Source: CAVVUC01 sp963751395
Lineage (GTDB): Bacteria; Verrucomicrobiota; Verrucomicrobiia; Chthoniobacterales; Chthoniobacteraceae
Length of the DNA stretch: 64,000 nucleotides
Assembly (NCBI GenBank): GCA_963751395.1
Contig: CAVVUC010000001.1
Span: forward strand, 1,488,001 to 1,552,000
Direction of reading: 5' to 3'
Both the position numbers and the translations under genes were made by a program. Positions 56,347 through 64,000 of this stretch are shown in pieces. The notes beneath the pieces are model-generated. The model was given only the letters and a program-made list of their open reading frames with translations. It did not search any database and was not told the DNA's origin. Every line of letters begins with the position of its first letter. The first letter of the stretch is position 1.

Positions 56347-57182
56347 AGCAGTTTGTCAAGGCTACCTTTAACTCCCTTATCGGCCATATTGGTTTGGAAA
56401 TCCACCGGCGAGATCAACCTGTTATTCCTCCCTTCGTCCCATTTGTCCGTGAGTTCAGTAATGACCAAGTCAGTTTCCGCTACTGGGTCACCAGCCCGCT
56501 TTATTGCGAATGGTATGACCCTGCTGTATGGTTTCGCTCTCCAGAAGCCCGCGAGATCGCCCGCCTGGTGCAACCCGGCGACCGTGTTCTCGAGATCGGC
56601 GCCAATGTCGGCTTCACCACCTGTCTGTTAGCTTCTCTCGTTGGCCAATCAGGTCACGTAACAGCGGTGGAACTCGTTCCCGCCAACTGTCTCGCAGCTC
56701 ATGCCCAGATTGGCCTTAATGGATTCCAGAACATCGAGGTCCTTCAATTTGCCGCTTCGGACAGTTCCGATACGCTCAACTTCGAGAATAAGGAAAACGG
56801 GGAGGTTGTCTCCACCTCCTCACCTACAGCAGCAGCGGCGCAGCCAGACCTTCCACCAGTCGCCGCGCGTCCTTGCGACGAACTCCTAGCGACACATGGG
56901 CCGTTCGATCTTGTCAAAATCGACTGCGAAGGCTTCGAGGGGCGTGTGCTTCGGGGTTCACGTTCCATCCTTGCTTCCCGTCCTCGTCTGGCCATTGAGA
57001 TTCACGGCGGTGAAATGCTCACCCGCCACGGATCATCAGTGGATGAGGTTTTTTCCCTGATCGATGCTGCTCACTATTCCGGTTCTTGTTGGATCGAAGA
57101 CGAGTCTTCGGCACGTCCTTTCGACCTTGCATCCCACCCACGGCACATGCGCAGCCACGTTTTTCTTTCTCCGCGCGATTGA
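56343..57182 (+). CDS. FkbM-family methyltransferase
   Basis: The product is 279 residues. The SAM-binding motif I is RVLEIGANVGFTTCLLASL (about 81-99), followed by GHVTAVELVPANCLAAHAQI with the acidic ribose-binding residue and FDLVKIDCEGFEGRVLRGS, the hallmark of the FkbM family. It probably O-methylates a sugar. Since it is coupled to the Wzt-like gene through an ATGA overlap, a role in capping the glycan chain is attractive but inferred. Confidence 0.9.
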   Translation: MKQFVKATFNSLIGHIGLEIHRRDQPVIPPFVPFVREFSNDQVSFRYWVTSPLYCEWYDPAVWFRSPEAREIARLVQPGDRVLEIGANVGFTTCLLASLVGQSGHVTAVELVPANCLAAHAQIGLNGFQNIEVLQFAASDSSDTLNFENKENGEVVSTSSPTAAAAQPDLPPVAARPCDELLATHGPFDLVKIDCEGFEGRVLRGSRSILASRPRLAIEIHGGEMLTRHGSSVDEVFSLIDAAHYSGSCWIEDESSARPFDLASHPRHMRSHVFLSPRD

Positions 57183-57258
57183 GATTTGGTGGCGCTGCTG
57201 CCATTCGCGCCTATAGCCGACTTCGCGTCGAAGGAACTAGCTGCCTGCTTCCATTCAG

Positions 57259-58194
57259 TTGAAACCACTCATTCTTGGTGCAGCCGTTGGTTATTCGCCC
57301 GAAAAAGTGCGTTGGTTCGTCGAGTCCGCGCGACGCGTTGGTCTTCACCGGGCGATCAAACTATTTGTTGGCCCGCGGGATGAAGCCCTGATGGCCTATT
57401 TGGACGACGTTGGCATCGATCACTGTGTCATGGACTTGTCCGCGTGGTGGATGCCGGAACCCATAGCCCGACGGCGTTTCAACGGCGGTCGCATTCGAGT
57501 CCTGCATCGGATCGCTTCGGATCAGGCCGCGCGCCTTCCGCGAGGTGGTGACACTCAACGGAAAATGGTTTGGGGGCTGTTCTCCTGTCTCCATGATGGC
57601 TCGGCGGTCCGCTATTGGTGCTACCTTCGTGAACTGAGGCGTGTTGGAAAGGACTATACGAACATTCTCGTGACGGATGTGCGAGATGTGGTCTTTCAAG
57701 CAGACCCATTCGCTCGGGTTCCCCTACACGGACTGATGTTGTTTACGGAAAACCACGGAATGCCAATCCGTGACGAGGGTGCGACGCGAAACTGGATCGA
57801 AGTGACCTATGGTCGAGCCAGGACCGAGAGGATCCTTCATTTTCCCACTCTTTGCTCCGGGACGACCATCGGCGACAGCGCGAGTATGATCGATTATCTG
57901 GAAGCGATCTCCGACGAGTTGCTCCGTCACACGCACAGCGTGGCCAGTTTTCCTGGCATTGATCAAGGCGTTCACAATTGGCTCTATCACCATCAGCGAT
58001 TGCCGGTCGCCCAGCTATGCGACACTTTCGAGGGTCCGGTGGCAACACTGGGCACGGAGCCGATTGAAAATTTTCGTTTTGACAACCTCGGCCGCCTGCT
58101 AAATCTAGACGGCTCACCCGTTCCAATCGTCCATCAGTACGATCGCCATCCGTCGCTGGAAAAGTCTTTGGCGGAATGGCTCGGTCCTGCTTGA
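57259..58194 (+). CDS. Hypothetical glycosyltransferase-like protein
   Basis: The product is 311 residues from a TTG start at 57259; no better in-frame ATG is visible. KPLILGAAVGYSPEKVRWFV opens a Rossmann-like region. NILVTDVRDVVFQADPF (about 134-150) has the DxRDxxF pattern seen in GT-A-type sugar transferases that lack a standard DxD. LCSGTTIGD and FPGIDQGVHNWLYHHQ follow. I do not recognise a named family. Its place among glycosyltransferases supports sugar transfer. Confidence 0.6.
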   Translation: MKPLILGAAVGYSPEKVRWFVESARRVGLHRAIKLFVGPRDEALMAYLDDVGIDHCVMDLSAWWMPEPIARRRFNGGRIRVLHRIASDQAARLPRGGDTQRKMVWGLFSCLHDGSAVRYWCYLRELRRVGKDYTNILVTDVRDVVFQADPFARVPLHGLMLFTENHGMPIRDEGATRNWIEVTYGRARTERILHFPTLCSGTTIGDSASMIDYLEAISDELLRHTHSVASFPGIDQGVHNWLYHHQRLPVAQLCDTFEGPVATLGTEPIENFRFDNLGRLLNLDGSPVPIVHQYDRHPSLEKSLAEWLGPA

Positions 58195-58200
58195 AATCGC

Positions 58201-59218
58201 ATGCATTCCATTCGGACGCCCCCCCCTCAACCGCGCGACGGTCGAGGGGAGGTGATTTCAGCTAGGAGACCGGAAATTGTTGCTTCTGCTGGCAATGTGG
58301 TGCGTCTTTCCATCATTATACCAACGTATGGAAGGGCGGTGTGGTTGCCGCGCACTCTTCGATCAGTATTCCAACAACTTCCGGAGGATGCGGAAGTCGT
58401 CGTCGTCGAACAAAATATCCCTTCGCTCTTCGATTCTGCGGATTGGACTGCCGAGTTGGCTACGGGGCAGCTTCAGCATTTCGTGGTCACGCCACCCTCC
58501 CTGCCCGCCGCTCGCAATTTTGGTGTCTCTCGCGCGCGCGGCGAGGTTTTGATCTTTATTGATGACGATGTAGAACTTGCTGCCGGGTTCATCGAGGCCC
58601 ACTGGAACGCACTGCATCGTGATCCGCCGCCCGGTGCTGTGGTTGGTCGCGAGGTCAACTTTCGGTACTGACCAGCGTGGTCCGGCACCGCTGCTAGCCT
58701 TTCGTGGAGGGATGTTCGTTGACGGGGCCTTCGATGCCGTCGTCTCTCAGCCAGCCACCGCGTTGATCGGCTGCAATATGTCCTTTCGTCGCTCTGTTCT
58801 CTTGTCTGTCGGGGGGTTTGACCCCAGTTACATTCGCAATGCCCTGCGGGAGGAGAGTGACGTCGCCTGCAGGCTGTTGCGAGCAGGAGAGAGTCTCTGG
58901 TTTGAAGCGCAGGCGGAACTGCGTCATCATGTTGCGCCCGAAGGGGGCTGTCGGGATCTTGCGCTTCACAGCACGGCTGCTTACTACCACAACGAGTTTC
59001 TATTCCACCTGCGCCATGCGCCCCTCCGGCGAGTTGTGACAGTGATTGGCAGCGAGTTTGGCAGATGGGTGTGGCCGCAAAAAGGAAACCTCATTAGCTT
59101 TGTGAAGCGCCTCGTTGCGTGGGGTCGCGGAATCCTATCCGCGCTCTGGCGATTCGTTTTCCCGCGGAGACTTAACCTTTCGCTTATTGGGCCGGAAGGA
59201 TATGCATCAAGCAGTTAG
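58201..59218 (+). pseudogene. Family 2 glycosyltransferase with one frameshift
   Basis: The joined reading is about 338 residues. The first part has the GT-A start VVRLSIIIPTYGRAVWLPRT, then VVVVEQN, LPAARNFGVSRARGEVLIFI and DDDVELA (metal site). The second part has TALIGCNMSFRRSVLLSVGG, FDPSYIRNALREESDVACRL and a C-terminal HHVAPEGG, all normal for the family. The frame slips by +1 between about 58640 and 58675, and the first frame stops at 58671. Dropping one base restores VVGREVNF followed by RTDQRGPAPLLAFRGG. It is broken or missequenced and otherwise well conserved. Confidence 0.8.
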
Positions 59219-59281
59219 CCACAGCATAGGCGTGGGTCCGATGAACACTCTGAAACCACCGCTGCCCTCCTTCTTGTCGTT

Positions 59282-60409
59282 TTGATCGACAGCCAAAAAA
59301 CGAGTGAAAAACGTGCGCGCCTCGTTCTGGTGGGTTGCGGGGCACTCTCGGAGTTGTATTACGCTCCTGCACTGAAGGGTTTGGCAGCGGCGGAGCCGAT
59401 TCAGGTTGCGGCGCTGCTTGACCCAAATTCAGCCCGCCTCGATCTGCTGGGTAGCTTTTTCCCTGAGGCGCGGCGGGTGTCGGCGATTAAAGAATTGGCG
59501 TCGGATGAAGTGGATGTCGGGATTGTCGCCTCACCGCAGGGATTCCATGCACAGCAAACCATCGATTTGCTGCGCCGGGGGATTCATGTGCTCTGCGAGA
59601 AGCCGATGGCATCAAACGTGACCGAAGCCCGGGAAATGGTGTCGGCCGCGCGGCAGGCTGGTCGACTGCTCTCCGTCGGGTTGTTCCGGAGGTTCTTTCC
59701 TAGTAGCGAACTGATCCATCAACTGGTGGCCGGTGGGGCCTTGGGCGCCCCCGTTTCCTTTCAATGGATGGAGGGTGGTCCTTTCAATTGGCCGGCTGCT
59801 TCGGCCTCATTTTTTCAGAAATCCTCCAGCCCGGGAGGCGTATTTGCGGATATCGGGGTCCATGTCCTGGATCTCCTGCTTTTCTGGTTCGGAGAACCCA
59901 TCGACTTCGACTATGAGGACGATGCCATGGGGGGGCTTGAAGCCAACGCCCGCCTCCGTTTGCGTTTTGCCAATGGAGTGACCGGCTCGCTGCGTCTTTC
60001 TCGGGACACGTCTATCCCGAACGGAACAAACATCCGCTTTGAGCGCGGGTCGATTTGGTTTCAGGGAGCGAGCGCGGATGCGGTGGTCGTGCGGCTTGAT
60101 GGCAGCAACCATTTGGTTCGGGGGACATTGCACGAGTTGCCTGCCGGTGATGCTTGCATCGAAAAAGGCGTCGGCGCTGCAAGCCGGACGTATGCGCAAA
60201 GCTTCATGGAACAGATAGCCAACTTCTGCCGTGCCATCCGAGGCGAGGAGCCACTGCGGGTGCATGGAGAGCAGGCCCTGCACGGCATGGAATGGATCGA
60301 GCGCTGTTATGCCGCCCGGCGTATCATGTCGATGCCCTGGCTGACTGCTGAGGAGCGGGATCGAATTCCGCAACTGTCTGTCGAAGAATCGCTGTTAGTC
60401 GGACGATGA
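59282..60409 (+). CDS. Gfo/Idh/MocA-family oxidoreductase
   Basis: The product is 375 residues from a TTG start. The Rossmann motif RLVLVGCGALSELYYAPALK is followed by VDVGIVASPQGFHAQQTIDL and the family hallmark HVLCEKPMASN with the catalytic-region Glu-Lys-Pro. GGVFADIGVHVLDLLLFWFG carries the conserved His. It probably oxidises or reduces a nucleotide sugar in the pathway for an unusual residue. It is ATGA-coupled to the epimerase gene downstream. Confidence 0.9.
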   Translation: MIDSQKTSEKRARLVLVGCGALSELYYAPALKGLAAAEPIQVAALLDPNSARLDLLGSFFPEARRVSAIKELASDEVDVGIVASPQGFHAQQTIDLLRRGIHVLCEKPMASNVTEAREMVSAARQAGRLLSVGLFRRFFPSSELIHQLVAGGALGAPVSFQWMEGGPFNWPAASASFFQKSSSPGGVFADIGVHVLDLLLFWFGEPIDFDYEDDAMGGLEANARLRLRFANGVTGSLRLSRDTSIPNGTNIRFERGSIWFQGASADAVVVRLDGSNHLVRGTLHELPAGDACIEKGVGAASRTYAQSFMEQIANFCRAIRGEEPLRVHGEQALHGMEWIERCYAARRIMSMPWLTAEERDRIPQLSVEESLLVGR

Positions 60410-61512
60410 GTCTTCCCAAAAAAATTGCGGTGGTGGGTGCCAGCGGTTTTATCGGCAGTCGGTTGGTGGAACTATTCCACTTAAGGGGACTTTGTCAGGT
60501 GGTGCCTATTGTTCGCGGAGTGAGCGGACTATCGCGGTTGAGCCGGTTCGAGTTGGACTGGCGTCTGGCAGATGCCCGCCAGACGGAAGGCTTGGCCAAA
60601 GCTCTGGCCGGTTGCGAAGCGGTGGTCCACAGCGTAGTCGGAGACGCGCGTGTGATCGAGGCTGTAGCTGCCGCCATCCTGCCCGCCGCCGCGCAGGCTG
60701 GCGTACGGCGGGTGGTCTATTTGAGCACCGCCTCCGTTCATGGACAGAATCCCGCTCCCGGGACTTCCGAGGAGTCCACCCTAAGCGATCAGCAGGAGGT
60801 CGGATACAACAACGCCAAGGTTCGCGCCGAGTGGACACTCGTTGAGGATTCCAGCCGCCATGCAGTGGAACTGATCATGCTACGCCCTTCCATTGTCTTC
60901 GGGCCGCGAGACCGTTGGATCAGCATCCTTGCTTCCGAATTGGAGGCTGGCACCGCTTGGTTGATCAACCAGGGCGAGGGTATCTGCAATACCATCTACG
61001 TGGACAATCTCGTCCACGCCATCCGCCTCGCCTTGGAAGCACCGAAAGTTGCAGTGGGACAGGCGTATTTGGTTGGTGACGCAGAGAGCGTCACGTGGCG
61101 CCAGCTTTACGAACGAACGACTGATCTGCTGGGGTTCCGTCGCGAGGCGATTCAGCACATTCCAGTTCCCACCTTTCCGGCTCGGACAACTCTGGATCGT
61201 CTCGACAGCCTGCGCGCCTCTCCTGCAGCACAACGGCTGATCGCGAAGATTCCTAACCAAGTGAAGAGTGTGGCTAAAGGCGCCATCAAGGGGATATGTC
61301 CGCTCGTCCTGCCAAATCCCTGGGAGCTTCCCATCACTCCCGGACCGGCAACCAGCCGGGAGATGGTCCTTCTCCAACAATGTCGTTGCCGGTTGCCGAC
61401 AGACAAGGCGCGGCGACTTTTGCAATACGAACCGCCCGTATCGTTTGCTGAGGGACTGGTCCGCACCCTCGCCTGGCTTGAATGGTCCGGCCGCGTCAAG
61501 TTGGCCCGATGA
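60406..61512 (+). CDS. NAD-dependent epimerase/dehydratase
   Basis: The product is 368 residues of the extended SDR type. KIAVVGASGFIGSRLVELF is the NAD-binding GxxGxxG loop, STASVHG supplies the active-site Ser, and YNNAKVRAEW the catalytic Tyr and Lys. RPSIVFGPRDRW and TIYVDNLVHAI complete the family pattern. It overlaps both neighbours by four bases (ATGA), so the Gfo/Idh/MocA enzyme, this protein and the next glycosyltransferase are translationally coupled. The exact nucleotide sugar is unknown. Confidence 0.9.
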   Translation: MSLPKKIAVVGASGFIGSRLVELFHLRGLCQVVPIVRGVSGLSRLSRFELDWRLADARQTEGLAKALAGCEAVVHSVVGDARVIEAVAAAILPAAAQAGVRRVVYLSTASVHGQNPAPGTSEESTLSDQQEVGYNNAKVRAEWTLVEDSSRHAVELIMLRPSIVFGPRDRWISILASELEAGTAWLINQGEGICNTIYVDNLVHAIRLALEAPKVAVGQAYLVGDAESVTWRQLYERTTDLLGFRREAIQHIPVPTFPARTTLDRLDSLRASPAAQRLIAKIPNQVKSVAKGAIKGICPLVLPNPWELPITPGPATSREMVLLQQCRCRLPTDKARRLLQYEPPVSFAEGLVRTLAWLEWSGRVKLAR

Positions 61513-62609
61513 TGACCAAAGCCGACACACCTTTTGCCAACTGGGCAGTTGTCGCCCACAAGGACGACACCGGCTTTGGCCGCCAGGCTGCCGATATGCG
61601 CAGCGTTCTAGGTGTAGGTAAACATATTGTCATTCCATCCGAGCGGCTCGTGGACCGGCAGCTATGCGCTCAGGCCGAAGTTTTGTTGCGTCCTAATGAT
61701 CCGCCTGAAAGGGTCAAGGAACTGTTATCAGGTCTTGAAGGAATTGTTTTCTTTGAAAGACACAGTTGGCATCCTGAGATTCTTACGATTGCCCGGGAGT
61801 TGGGCGTCGCAACGGTCTGCGTCCCCAATTGGGAATGGTTTCGTGGTTACGATTCGGAATGGAAAAATTGTGACTTCTTTGCCTGCCCGAATGAATTCGC
61901 TCTGCGGGTGGTTAATGGTTACGGCTTTAAGAATGCAGTTCATTTGCCTTGGTGCCTTGATCTGGCCAAGTTTCGCTCAAGGAGCATCTCAGGGCCTGCA
62001 AGAGTATTCATTCACAATGCCGGACTTGTTGACCCTGACGACCGGAAGGGTACACGCGATACCATCGAGGCATTCAAGCGAGTCCGTCGGGATGACATTC
62101 GTTTGATTGTACGAATGCAGAAGGAAGTCCCACTGCCCGCTCTGGACAAGAGGATTGAGCTTCAGGTGGGGAACCTCGCTGATCCGTCGGCGCTCTATGC
62201 CGAAGGCGATGTAGCCATTCAACCGTCGAAAATGGAAGGCATAGGTTTCATGGTCGTCGAACCACTGTCCTGTGGGATGCCAGTGATAACCACTGACCAT
62301 CCGCCAATGAATGAGTTTGTCTCTCAAAAAGAGTTGAGAGTGCGAACGCGATGGTTCAAAAGAAAAGGATTTCCGCTGCGTGCAGGCGGTGTGAAGCAGG
62401 CATTGTTGTACCTGCCGCGATTATCTGATCTTGCCCAGAAAATTGCTTGGTGCGCAGAACATGATCTCACAGCCATCTCAAGGCAAAATCGGGATTGGGC
62501 GGAGAGGACATTTAGCCCTGAAAGAATGCGGCAGTCGTGGAGTCGAGTCCTGTCGTCCGCTTTGTGCTTCGAGCATGCCTCAAGTGCGCAAGTCTTCGGT
62601 GTTGTCTGA
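61509..62609 (+). CDS. Group 1 (GT4-like) glycosyltransferase
   Basis: The product is 366 residues from ATG at 61509, overlapping the upstream stop. GT-B features are HKDDTGFGRQAADMRSVLG near the N-terminus, a linker, and the donor-binding C-terminal part with ALYAEGDVAIQPSKMEGIGF, then MVVEPLSCGMPVITTD, the E-x7-E-like signature of GT4 enzymes. It transfers a sugar from a nucleotide donor to the growing glycan. After it come 262 bases without a recognisable gene. Confidence 0.88.
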   Translation: MMTKADTPFANWAVVAHKDDTGFGRQAADMRSVLGVGKHIVIPSERLVDRQLCAQAEVLLRPNDPPERVKELLSGLEGIVFFERHSWHPEILTIARELGVATVCVPNWEWFRGYDSEWKNCDFFACPNEFALRVVNGYGFKNAVHLPWCLDLAKFRSRSISGPARVFIHNAGLVDPDDRKGTRDTIEAFKRVRRDDIRLIVRMQKEVPLPALDKRIELQVGNLADPSALYAEGDVAIQPSKMEGIGFMVVEPLSCGMPVITTDHPPMNEFVSQKELRVRTRWFKRKGFPLRAGGVKQALLYLPRLSDLAQKIAWCAEHDLTAISRQNRDWAERTFSPERMRQSWSRVLSSALCFEHASSAQVFGVV

Positions 62610-62871
62610 AGGAAGAATCGAATGAATACGACAGCAACCGACCTTGCCCGCTCCTTTGTCGGATTGCAATGAGGCATATTTGGCGAAATGAAAGCGTACC
62701 CTCTGCACAGCAATGTCTCGCTGGAGGAAGCCTAAGTGCTATACATAATTTGCTTCGACTTCAGGCCAAGGTGAGGCTTGCAGTTGGTTTTGTTCAAGGC
62801 TGCCACCAAGTAACTCAACTCAAGGTAATAGGAGAGTTCGAGGTTTGATTTAACACTGTCCAAGGATCTCA

Positions 62872-63684
62872 ATGGGTTTAAGTGCCTATATTCCTTGTTA
62901 CAATAACAGGGAAACACTTCCAGCTGCCATTGCCGGAATTCAGGAGCAAACACGACGGGTCGATGAACTGTTTGTCATTGATGACGGTTCGACCGATGAC
63001 TCTGCGGAAGTTTGCAGGTCGCTTGAGGTCCGCGTGATCATACAGCCAGAAAATCTTGGCCGTGGAGCGGCTCGTTCCCATGCCATGAAAGAAGCTTCTT
63101 ATGATCTGGTGCTATGTTGCGATGCCACAAACTCCCTTGCTCCGGATTTCGTCGAAAGGGCAGTCCTCTGGTTTGACGAACCGAAGGTGGCCGGCGTTTT
63201 CGGACTCATTACCGATCCGAATCCCGTGGGTGCCGTGTGCCGATGGCGGGCGCGTCATTTGTTCAAGGCAGATCACCCGCACCGTGTTACCCATCATGCT
63301 CATCTCATCACTTTTGGAACCATGCTGCGGGCAAGCGCTGTGAAAAGTGTTGGTGGGTTCGACCCCAGCTTGCGACACAGTGAAGATGCAGATTTAGGTG
63401 AGCGATTGCTTGCCGCAGGATTTGACGTAGTGGCTGACCCTTCGCTCAAGGTTTACTCCAATATTGTAAACACGCTGTCTCAGACACTGGAGCGATACTG
63501 GCGATGGTACGTCGGCAAGGAAGAGCGATTCAGTTTAATGGATTACCTGCGGCTGATGTGGTTTGCTCTGAGATCTATGGCCTTCACGGACATGCGTGCT
63601 GGTGATCCCATTGCCGCTGGGATCAGTCTGCTGCTTCCCAACTACCAGCTTTGGCGGTTTGTTTCTAGGTCGGTTCGATCATGA
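62872..63684 (+). CDS. Family 2 glycosyltransferase
   Basis: The product is 270 residues. AGGA lies seven bases before the ATG, one of the few clear ribosome-binding sites in the window. GLSAYIPCYNNRETLPAAI and LFVIDDGSTDDSAEV form the GT-A nucleotide-binding part. LGRGAARSHAM follows, then the acidic CCDATNS where the DxD is expected, and GGFDPSLRHSEDADLGERLL for acceptor binding. The stop overlaps the start of the acetyltransferase as ATGA. It probably adds one sugar to the repeat unit. Confidence 0.9.
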   Translation: MGLSAYIPCYNNRETLPAAIAGIQEQTRRVDELFVIDDGSTDDSAEVCRSLEVRVIIQPENLGRGAARSHAMKEASYDLVLCCDATNSLAPDFVERAVLWFDEPKVAGVFGLITDPNPVGAVCRWRARHLFKADHPHRVTHHAHLITFGTMLRASAVKSVGGFDPSLRHSEDADLGERLLAAGFDVVADPSLKVYSNIVNTLSQTLERYWRWYVGKEERFSLMDYLRLMWFALRSMAFTDMRAGDPIAAGISLLLPNYQLWRFVSRSVRS

Positions 63685-64000
63685 GACGCTTCTTTTACAT
63701 ATGTCGTAGGATTCTACAAGAAACTGGCCTTCGGAAGCAGGTTTTTTTCATGAAAGATAATCCGAACCTTGCCCACATTCAGGCAGGCGAGTTCTCCTAC
63801 GGACAGCCGTTGATCATGGGTTGGGATGGAACACCTGAGACCAAGGTAACTATCGGAAGGTTCTGCTCCTTTGCCGACGGTGTGCGAATGCTGTTGCGGG
63901 TCAATCACCCAATCCATTCACCTTCAACATATCCCCTGGCCAAGATTCTGGGTATCGACCACGACGAACCATATGAGTGGTCCGGCGGCCCGATCGTGAT
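63681..64000 (+). CDS. Hexapeptide-repeat acetyltransferase (CatB/Vat-like), partial
   Basis: I read this frame by hand from ATG at 63681 (ATGA overlap with the glycosyltransferase) to the right edge, about 106 codons. Residues of about 61-80 read KVTIGRFCSFADGVRMLLRV, followed by NHPIHSPSTYPL. This is the left-handed beta-helix start and the catalytic-His region of xenobiotic/sugar O-acetyltransferases of the CatB type. In this locus it would O- or N-acetylate a sugar of the glycan. The C-terminus is outside the window. Confidence 0.8.
   Translation, partial: MRRFFYICRRILQETGLRKQVFFMKDNPNLAHIQAGEFSYGQPLIMGWDGTPETKVTIGRFCSFADGVRMLLRVNHPIHSPSTYPLAKILGIDHDEPYEWSGGPIV

Noticed and set aside
62537..62848. 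103-codon plus-strand frame between two glycosyltransferases
   Set aside because: It begins inside the GT4 gene in another frame and has no recognisable content.

Overview
The window looks like a chromosomal stretch from a GC-rich, free-living member of the Verrucomicrobiota. I infer this from very large secreted proteins built of autotransporter-associated beta-strand repeats, a PEP-CTERM/exosortase system, N-terminal IEPLExRIAPA signatures, weak ribosome-binding sites and abundant short palindromic repeats next to gene ends. No rRNA or CRISPR array is visible. One initiator tRNA-Met gene is present.

Layout. 1-5947 (minus): two adjacent secreted proteins sharing an IEPLExRIAPA start. 6511-10426 (minus): a three-gene, ATGA-coupled operon for membrane glycosyl transfer (Agl23-like protein, polytopic membrane protein, GT2). 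10596-11938 (minus): a small membrane protein and a NarL-type response regulator whose phospho-acceptor Asp is Glu. 12143-16375 (plus): a pyrophosphate-type PEP carboxykinase interrupted by five +1 frameshifts, then an ExoD-family protein. 16384-22239 (minus): a pectin methylesterase/pectate lyase fusion with a beta-repeat stalk. 22417-26099: a gene remnant, an orphan AbrB-type antitoxin, a PfkB sugar kinase with a mutarotase-like protein, tRNA-fMet and DoxX. 26211-33183 (plus): araB, araA and a frameshifted six-hairpin glycosidase-like gene. With the pectinase this suggests use of pectin and its arabinan side chains; araD is not in view.

33184-34488 is an intergenic repeat field (REP-like palindromes, a REP-associated transposase cut off at its HUH motif, other inverted repeats). 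It precedes a roughly 2,420-residue beta-repeat protein with a C-terminal PEP-CTERM signal (34489-41764, one frameshift). 41761-44939 holds another REP cluster, a transposase remnant and a complete IS66-family element with an exact 8-bp target duplication.

45236-64000 (plus) is an exopolysaccharide and protein-sorting locus: LuxR-type regulator, exosortase fused to EpsI, outer-membrane barrel, Wza-like export protein, Wzc-like co-polymerase/kinase and a NusG/RfaH paralogue. A hairpin and an ops-like site follow. Then come a GDP-mannose dehydratase, a Wzm/Wzt-type ABC exporter, an FkbM methyltransferase, several glycosyltransferases, an oxidoreductase/epimerase pair and a hexapeptide acetyltransferase that runs off the right edge.

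Nine single-base frameshifts, eight of them insertions, interrupt four otherwise well-preserved genes. Sequencing error and recent decay both remain possible.
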